Shown piece after piece: positions 57,336 to 64,000 of a stretch of DNA of 64,000 nt (positions are counted from its first letter, which is position 1; each line of letters begins with the position of its first letter). This DNA comes from Histomonas meleagridis (taxonomy: Eukaryota; Parabasalia; Tritrichomonadida; Dientamoebidae): assembly GCA_020186115.1 (NCBI GenBank), contig WSYJ01000161.1:1-64000 (forward strand). The letters run 5' to 3'. The notes below the pieces were generated by a model. The model saw only the letters and a list, made by a program, of their open reading frames with translations, made no database searches and had not been told where the DNA came from. The translations under genes were made by a program, and so were the position numbers.

Positions 57336-60300
57336 CTACAGCCATGGCGACCATCCCTTGAACATTCGGCACAAGTTCTTTGGATCCATTGCCTGATTTA
57401 TTAGAGCGTTCACTTGTTCGGTCACTTTGAGTCTTGTTGTTTGCAAGAAGTCTCTTCCATTTAATTTGTCCAAAATTCGATTGACAACTTTAATCACTTG
57501 ATTCGAATTTTTTTCATCTTTTTCATTTTCTGTCCATTGCATTAAAGGGTCATAAATGAATGCCTCCAAAAGTTCCATTATATGTGCACCATTACTCCTC
57601 AGTAAAGACATTGAATTTTCACAACAGCTCCTAAACGTTCCCTCGATTTGGGACACCTCTAAACCGTTAACGAGGACCCGAGTTAACCGAAATGGCACTT
57701 TTTCTGGATATGATTCCCTTTTGGTCGCAACCTCGAAACAATCGCCAAAGTCAATGTGCACCAATTTAGCAGTTTTGTTGTTCATCATTATGTTACATAG
57801 ATGTCTATCACCTAGTCCTAAGATATATCCGGCCATTGAGTTCATTGCTAAAGATGTAGAATAATTTGTTCTTCTTTCTAACCAATCATGAGAACTCCGA
57901 GCTCCTTCAAATAGCAAATGCTTTATGTCATTACCATCATTAGAAGCTAAACCTTTTTCAAAGGCTTCTCTCTTTTTTGATAATGGCAAGTTATCATAAT
58001 TCGGAAACATCTTCTTAATATTAATATATTCTTCTTCTATTTGTATCCCATGTTTAGCCCTATATTGCTTGATCAAATCAAACAATGTCGTGCATTGGGG
58101 CACCCAACCGATCAAACCGACCTTAACGGTCAACGGAATCACTTTATAAGTCGAAATTGTTAATCGTGATTTTAATGGAAAATTACTACTTTCTACAAGT
58201 GTATTAATGTATGAGAAAAGTTGCATAACTCGTTCATCTAATCGTGTATCTTCATTTGCTTTAAGTAAAAATGTATATTTCTGTCCATTGTTTCCATATA
58301 TTCCCATCTTTCGTGGCCTTTGCTTGGATTTTATTAAGTGTAATGTCTTCTTGAAACTTTGAATTGTGATTAATTGTTCATTAAATGCATACATTCCTGG
58401 TACGGCTATTTCGCAATTGTTAAGATTGTAAAGTAATGGCGATGCATCTTCGAGTGGAACAGTGTCCATTCCTTTTGTAATACCTCGAAGTTTGTTAAAT
58501 AAGATAATTAATAATTGCCATGATTGATGAAGGGCACGTTCGTCTCGCTTTTCTTTGTAAATCTGCATCCATCTGTCTGCGTGATAAAGAGTTTGACCAA
58601 ATTGTGATAAAAATGATACCTCATAAAATGTTTTTGGAGAACTTTGTGAAATTTCATGAAGTGGTGCTAACAATGATAACATAGCTTCAGGGTCTTTATG
58701 AACAAAGAAAGCACGAGAAGCATCGTCAATGTTATTTTGAACAATTTCCCACCAAGAAACAGCAACTCGCATTAATTCCCTAGCAAGTCGTAATACACCA
58801 TCAACAATTACAGGGTACTTTAATCTAAGCTTATCAAAAGATTCTTTTGCAATACAACTTTTGTCAGAATTATCAGATTTATATGGAACAAGCAATGAAT
58901 AAAGTACTACTTGTGGATGTTCTTCCCCAATTGAACATATAAGATTATTAACGATCCTTCTTAACTCAGGAATACCAGATGTTAATCTCGCAATTAATTG
59001 AGGTATGACTTCAACCCAAATATGAACAGGTATCTGTGACACTTTTGTTTCAAAAATTTCGTAAATTTCAGTGTTTCCTTTTCTGAATAAAGTTGACAAA
59101 ACTCGTAAGGCGTACGTTAAAGGACTTGATATTGTACTAAAGTTCGATAACAAATCCATTGAAGTCTTAAATGATTCAGATAAATAATGTGGTTCTTTAG
59201 TAACTTCATAAAGAATCATATTAACACGAGACCAAGTTAATGAAGCTTCATTATGTATTATGTTACCATTATTTTTAAGTAATTCATAAGCATCTGGATA
59301 ACGTTTATCTTCTATCAGCCAATCACATAAGGTAGTTATTGCTTTACTTAAGAAAGATTCATCTTTAATTGTTGATATTAAATTTGATAATTCAGAAACA
59401 GCTCCTGGCTTTGATTCTTCCCGTTTTAATATACTTTCATAATATTTAAGTTTAGTATTAAACTTAGAAGTAGGTTTAATTTTTGATTGGAGATATTGAA
59501 TAGTAGATGAAGCAATTGAAAAATCTTTTTTATCAATTGCTGCTTCAATAAATCGTATAAAATGGTTTTTAGTTTGTTTTAATCCCAAAATGAATGTTTC
59601 AATTGTTAAAAATTGATACATAATACCAGTTTCATCATGAGTAATATTAAACAATACATCCCACTTTTTGATAAAGTTGTCAATTCTCTTTGTTGCGTAA
59701 TTTCTTTCATTTGGAATTGGACTTTTTTGTAATTTTAACATTTTTTTGTATGTTATAGCTTGTTCTAATAAAGATATTGAAGAAACATATGAAAAATCGG
59801 ATATAATTCTTTCATAATCCTCTGAAATAATTGGGAATAATTTATCGATATAATCATTTTGTATTAACGAAATCATTTCTTTTGATTTATCAAATTCATC
59901 AATCATTAAATAATAAATTGCTTTAAAATATTTTTCATCTTTTTCATTTAATTTTTCGACAATATTTTTAAATCGTTCATAATCCATTAAATTCCATGCT
60001 GCAGAAGCCTCATAAACTGTACCTGAGTTTAAAGTAATTTCATTTAATTCTTTAAACTTTAATAATTCCTTTAAACAATGAAGTTTCCTATGATATAACT
60101 TCGAATCATTTGGCGATTCTTTTAACTTTAATTCGTATGAATTTAATGCGTCTTTCCATAAACCCAATTTTTCACTTAAGACATCTTTTGGTGTGTTTGG
60201 TTTTGCAGATCGTAATATACCATTAGCAGCAAGTGTTAGTCCTAATTTTTGATTAATTTGTATCAAGTTTTCAGTGGATTCATTATCGCCTTTAGCAAAT

Positions 60301-63300
60301 AACGTTTCATAAGCTCTTAATGATTGTTCTAAGAAGCCGACGTTATAAGAAGCTATAGCTATAGTTTTAATATCTATTGGAATTGGAACTTGTAATACTT
60401 CCATTATCTCTATCGCCGACAAAAAATGCCGTAAAATGTTTTGTGGGATATTTTTACTTTTAAAGATACGTTTTAAGATTTTTTTCATTGTTTTATTATC
60501 TTTATCTTGTTGTAAATAGGCTAAAACAAATGATAAAGGATATAATATATTACTAATTCGTGAATAACGTTCTGTCAATTGAGAACATACACTAATAGCT
60601 CTCGATGTAGAATATCGAATTAATGAAGGAAATGTATTCATTCCCCATGTATACCATTGGACATCTTTCCAATCCTTTTGTGGAATATTTATTGATATTG
60701 GAGTTAAATTAGAACGTGTTGAAGCTGGTGTAGTAAATACATGTGAAGAAGGTAAATTCTTTTTAGATTTCGTTTCAGGATATACAAGATTTAATGCATC
60801 CCCATTTAATGGGATATTCATTTTTAAACATTTTATTACTTCTGATAACAATGGGTTTTGATCGATTTTTAATACAGTTTCAATACGAGGTAAATATAAT
60901 AAAAAATATTCGGTGTTTTGAACTGCGACAACATTTAATATCTCTAATAATTTTGCATGTAAATTATGATTTAACGGTGCTATTAATATTATCGTACGTA
61001 TAATTTGTGAATTAAAATTTTCGGTTCCAGAATTTATTAATATTTGTTTAAATTTCGATAAGATTTCATTACATATAGAAGTCTTAGATGTATTAAAATA
61101 TATCCAATTTAATAATGGCGGATATATAATGAAATCTGCTGTTTTAACTAATTTATTAAATGAAACAAATGCCGAAAATATATTATCAACAATTTTATCA
61201 TTATAAGATTCAAAATTACTACAAAATAATGTTGCGATTTGTAAGAAATATTTGCTAAATTCTTCTTCGACATATATCATTAACCATTCTGTAATTCGAA
61301 TTAATGTTGATTTATCTGTTTTGTTCCATTTTTGACATACGAAATCAACAACATGAGGAATTAAAGGTGAAAACTTTTTCCCTAAAACTGATAAAATCGT
61401 TGACATATTCGTTAATAATAATGAAACAGATGAAGGTGAACCATTTATAACTAAATAATTAATTTGTGTTAATAACCAATCAATCATAGAATCACCCATT
61501 TGTCGATATGTTCTAAATATAGTGAACAATGATTCAATTGCAGATGTATGTAATGTTGATAAAGTTTCATCTTTTAATATATTAAATATTATACTTAACG
61601 CTACACCTACAGATGCATACATTAATGATTGATAAGGATCATTCATATTCGATTGATGAATAAAGAAATTAACTGTTTTCAAATGTGGTTTTTGTTTAAT
61701 GTTTTCATGTTTCTTCTTTAATGACATTATTATTGAAGGTTTAATTGCACCTATTAATGTTAATGTCTTTAATAATAATTTCCGTGATATTTCAGACTCA
61801 GAAAGTCGTGAAATGTTTATAAGATTAATAAATAAATATGAAAATTTGGTATATATTAATGTACCTAATTCAGTAAATTCTAATGCATTACATAATAATG
61901 ATAACGCTGAACTTAATTTTCGTTTTGATGAATTAATTATTAATGAATTATTTAAATGATTAACTAATTTTTGGATATCAATAACTTCTGGTGCTAAATG
62001 TAATATTTCCGCTAATAATTGTAATGAATCAGATGAAAGTTTATTCGGAAAATTTAATATATTTTTAATTAAATAATGTGAAAACAATTTAAGAAATTCA
62101 TTATTTTCGCCTAACGTTTGAGATACATTTAAAAAGCAGCCAATATCTTCACTTGTTATACTTTTTTGATCAGTAATTTTCTCGAGTAGAAATTGTTTTA
62201 ATATTAATTCAACTTTCGGATCATCAAGTAATAATGTCAATGATTTTAATGCTTCTCTTCGAACATTCATATCGAAGTCATGTAATAATGCATGTAATAA
62301 ACTAATGATACCAGGAATTGCACTATTTTTAACATTAGATAATATTTCTAATCGTAATTTAGAATTAGGTTCCGAACAAGCAGCAACAAGTAATAATTGT
62401 GCGATATCTGGTGATTCTGTTTTAGTTTGATATGAAAGACAAAACTTAACAACAATTTCTCGTATTTTTAAATCTTCATGTGTTAAATATGAAGAAAAAT
62501 GGATAACTAATGGTAATGTTAATAATGAGATATCAATGTTCATCTTAACCATTGTTTGAAATGCTAATAGAACTCGTTCTTTTTGTGGGTTTTGTGAAAA
62601 CAATTTTATTGATATTATTGATAATATTTGTTTATGTATCGATTTCTTTGAATCCGGATGAATGTTTAAATATTGTATTAATCCTTTTACCATTAATTTG
62701 TTTAAAGGATGTGAAAATACTAATGAAAAATCATTATAATATTGTTTCTCATTAGTTGATATTATAGATATTAATGCATATACACTTTCCGAATCTAATA
62801 AATCAATAATAATCGATCGACAATTATCAATAATTTCTAATTCTGCTTTAGTTAATGAATTACTTCGTAAAAAAATATATTTACCTAATGATACTAATGC
62901 ACATTTTCGTGATTGTGATCTTCTTCCAATTAAATTTTTATATTGCGTTAATAATTTGATATTCGTTTCATCAGAAAATACTGGCGAAGCTGTTAATAAT
63001 GCAAATGGTATTAAATTTAATATCGAGTTTTGAATGTTTAAATCTCGTTCTTGTAATAAGCTGATTTGTAATTCATTAAAGATAAAACAACCCGAAATTT
63101 CTGGATTTCGTTTAAGAATAGAATATGATGCTTTAAGTGCAATGTCATATAAATTCCATGAGTCACTATTTAATAAGACAAAAAGTTTTGCAGAAATACA
63201 AATAATTATAAATTTGAAAATTGGTGATTTCGATTGTTTTAAAATGACTTTAAAACAATGATATGTTTCATTAACAACTTCTTGATTATCAGAAGAAAAA

Positions 63301-63860
63301 CCTGTAATGATTACTTCTTCCATTTTTTGGAGTTGATCAATAGAAGATGAAAAATATGTTATCATTAAAGAATATAATTTTAGCCCTGAAATAAATTGGT
63401 CTGAATCACTACTACTACAATATCGACTGGCCATCGTAAGAAACGGATTTACAATAAGATGAAGAAAACTTTTTAATGATCGAGATAACCATTGTAAAAT
63501 TTGAGATAATAAATCCCAAAGTAATGGATCTGGACTAAGTTGTATATTTACAAGATCACGCGCAATTCGATTAGCAGTTGAAACCTTATTTCCAAGTTTA
63601 ACATCAATTAATGCAGCAAGTAAAGTTAAATAATTAATTGTGTTTTGATTAAGTTGAGGAAGAGAAATTGCCATAAATAATTCATCGATGAAAAATGATT
63701 CTTCATTAGAATCTTGTGCCTCTTTAAATTGATTTGCTACAAAGAGTTGAAATTGACTTATAGCAACTGAGTATTCAATTGTCCCAAACTTCCGTGCCAA
63801 ACTCGTAACTTTATTGATATGATTTTGAAGAGTTTGGCCTATGAGCGGGTTGTGCTGCAT
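57336..63860 (-). CDS. TOR: TOR-family phosphatidylinositol-kinase-related protein kinase
   Basis: 2174 uninterrupted residues. HEAT-like helices fill the first ~1100, a FAT domain ~1130-1680, then an FRB domain (~1692-1790) with ELMRVAVSWWE, IDDASRAFF and QSWQLLIILF. The kinase domain follows: GLGDRHLCN catalytic loop at ~2014 and HIDFGDCFE metal site at ~2034. The FATC ends GWSPWL; mTOR ends GWCPFW. TOR links nutrients to growth. Of the residues that contact rapamycin-FKBP12, the FRB Ser, the aromatic Phe and the Trp are kept, but the position of Tyr2105 appears to be Ile. ATG at 63860 gives a plausible start, with CGTTTAAT 12 bp upstream. It is shorter than human mTOR (2549) in the HEAT part. 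Confidence 0.96.
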   Translation of the reverse strand: MQHNPLIGQTLQNHINKVTSLARKFGTIEYSVAISQFQLFVANQFKEAQDSNEESFFIDELFMAISLPQLNQNTINYLTLLAALIDVKLGNKVSTANRIARDLVNIQLSPDPLLWDLLSQILQWLSRSLKSFLHLIVNPFLTMASRYCSSSDSDQFISGLKLYSLMITYFSSSIDQLQKMEEVIITGFSSDNQEVVNETYHCFKVILKQSKSPIFKFIIICISAKLFVLLNSDSWNLYDIALKASYSILKRNPEISGCFIFNELQISLLQERDLNIQNSILNLIPFALLTASPVFSDETNIKLLTQYKNLIGRRSQSRKCALVSLGKYIFLRSNSLTKAELEIIDNCRSIIIDLLDSESVYALISIISTNEKQYYNDFSLVFSHPLNKLMVKGLIQYLNIHPDSKKSIHKQILSIISIKLFSQNPQKERVLLAFQTMVKMNIDISLLTLPLVIHFSSYLTHEDLKIREIVVKFCLSYQTKTESPDIAQLLLVAACSEPNSKLRLEILSNVKNSAIPGIISLLHALLHDFDMNVRREALKSLTLLLDDPKVELILKQFLLEKITDQKSITSEDIGCFLNVSQTLGENNEFLKLFSHYLIKNILNFPNKLSSDSLQLLAEILHLAPEVIDIQKLVNHLNNSLIINSSKRKLSSALSLLCNALEFTELGTLIYTKFSYLFINLINISRLSESEISRKLLLKTLTLIGAIKPSIIMSLKKKHENIKQKPHLKTVNFFIHQSNMNDPYQSLMYASVGVALSIIFNILKDETLSTLHTSAIESLFTIFRTYRQMGDSMIDWLLTQINYLVINGSPSSVSLLLTNMSTILSVLGKKFSPLIPHVVDFVCQKWNKTDKSTLIRITEWLMIYVEEEFSKYFLQIATLFCSNFESYNDKIVDNIFSAFVSFNKLVKTADFIIYPPLLNWIYFNTSKTSICNEILSKFKQILINSGTENFNSQIIRTIILIAPLNHNLHAKLLEILNVVAVQNTEYFLLYLPRIETVLKIDQNPLLSEVIKCLKMNIPLNGDALNLVYPETKSKKNLPSSHVFTTPASTRSNLTPISINIPQKDWKDVQWYTWGMNTFPSLIRYSTSRAISVCSQLTERYSRISNILYPLSFVLAYLQQDKDNKTMKKILKRIFKSKNIPQNILRHFLSAIEIMEVLQVPIPIDIKTIAIASYNVGFLEQSLRAYETLFAKGDNESTENLIQINQKLGLTLAANGILRSAKPNTPKDVLSEKLGLWKDALNSYELKLKESPNDSKLYHRKLHCLKELLKFKELNEITLNSGTVYEASAAWNLMDYERFKNIVEKLNEKDEKYFKAIYYLMIDEFDKSKEMISLIQNDYIDKLFPIISEDYERIISDFSYVSSISLLEQAITYKKMLKLQKSPIPNERNYATKRIDNFIKKWDVLFNITHDETGIMYQFLTIETFILGLKQTKNHFIRFIEAAIDKKDFSIASSTIQYLQSKIKPTSKFNTKLKYYESILKREESKPGAVSELSNLISTIKDESFLSKAITTLCDWLIEDKRYPDAYELLKNNGNIIHNEASLTWSRVNMILYEVTKEPHYLSESFKTSMDLLSNFSTISSPLTYALRVLSTLFRKGNTEIYEIFETKVSQIPVHIWVEVIPQLIARLTSGIPELRRIVNNLICSIGEEHPQVVLYSLLVPYKSDNSDKSCIAKESFDKLRLKYPVIVDGVLRLARELMRVAVSWWEIVQNNIDDASRAFFVHKDPEAMLSLLAPLHEISQSSPKTFYEVSFLSQFGQTLYHADRWMQIYKEKRDERALHQSWQLLIILFNKLRGITKGMDTVPLEDASPLLYNLNNCEIAVPGMYAFNEQLITIQSFKKTLHLIKSKQRPRKMGIYGNNGQKYTFLLKANEDTRLDERVMQLFSYINTLVESSNFPLKSRLTISTYKVIPLTVKVGLIGWVPQCTTLFDLIKQYRAKHGIQIEEEYINIKKMFPNYDNLPLSKKREAFEKGLASNDGNDIKHLLFEGARSSHDWLERRTNYSTSLAMNSMAGYILGLGDRHLCNIMMNNKTAKLVHIDFGDCFEVATKRESYPEKVPFRLTRVLVNGLEVSQIEGTFRSCCENSMSLLRSNGAHIMELLEAFIYDPLMQWTENEKDEKNSNQVIKVVNRILDKLNGRDFLQTTRLKVTEQVNALINQAMDPKNLCRMFKGWSPWL

Positions 63861-64000
63861 TCCTTGGGATACGTTTAATATTCAAAAAATGTACCCTCTC
63901 AAATATACATTTGTCATCTAACATTAAAATTTCTAATTTCTAAGAAGATATAATTTAAATTATGATATATTTTTATTATAAAATGAGTGTCTCTGACTAA
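63861..64000. other. TOR upstream region to window end
   Basis: 140 bp of AT-rich sequence with CGTTTAAT at 63872-63879. No gene recognised before the window ends. Confidence 0.5.

Noticed and set aside
1-64000. CRISPR arrays, bacterial operons, ribosomal RNA genes
   Set aside because: No spaced direct repeats with unique spacers, no Shine-Dalgarno pattern or rRNA-like sequence; gene content is eukaryotic throughout.

Overview
The window looks like nuclear DNA of a parabasalid flagellate, most likely a trichomonad such as Tritrichomonas or Trichomonas. The evidence is very AT-rich intergenic DNA, large genes that are open from end to end without introns (2522 and 2174 codons), trichomonad gene families (BspA-like leucine-rich-repeat surface proteins, DUF3447/ankyrin proteins, a small R2R3 Myb protein, many kinases), and short promoters with a CCTTTT box 0-20 nt before the ATG, like the M5 motif known from Trichomonas. 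The species is inferred from gene content only.

Layout. Positions 1-2050 hold a GC-rich patch, degenerate ankyrin satellite units and a pseudokinase. From 2698 to 20421 are a giant BEACH protein, a NEK kinase, a TMEM62-like phosphoesterase, a Ran-binding nucleoporin, ARPC4 and a divergent surface protein. From 20422 to 25246 are a multi-pass membrane protein, two decayed copies of a Thr/Ser-rich surface protein (one keeps its frame across three TAA codons) and a BspA-like remnant. From 25247 to 29111 are a Myb protein, a CAMK-like kinase, ribosomal protein uL15/L27a and a small zinc-ribbon protein; then come a BspA remnant and a possible structured RNA (29851-29981). From 31061 to 41333 are a divergent pair (OFD1-like LisH protein and a Ser-cluster repeat protein, 29 bp apart), a Qc-SNARE, eS12, a DYRK-like kinase, two adjacent DHHC-family proteins with DHFC in place of DHHC, and eS28. 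From 41811 to 47960 is a decayed zone: a BspA-like pseudogene, an intact tRNA-Glu(UUC), an inverted-repeat element, a nine-unit ankyrin array with an exact 170-bp period joined to a DUF3447 pseudogene, and a truncated Raptor remnant. From 47979 to 63860 are a coiled-coil protein, a Tubby-like protein, two surface proteins, a karyopherin and a TOR kinase.

Functional themes. Intact genes concentrate on nutrient signalling (TOR), trafficking (BEACH, SNARE, DHHC-like proteins), nuclear transport (karyopherin, RanBD nucleoporin), translation (uL15, eS12, eS28), actin (ARPC4) and probable basal-body or flagellar functions (OFD1-like, Tubby-like, NEK). Decayed genes are almost all expanded surface or ankyrin families. 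The less expected signals are the frame-incompatible 170-bp ankyrin array, the two DHFC paralogs, the Raptor fragment about 10 kb from TOR, recurrent start-proximal boxes, a shared AATAAACAA element over ribosomal-protein stop codons, and the unidentified stem-loop locus.
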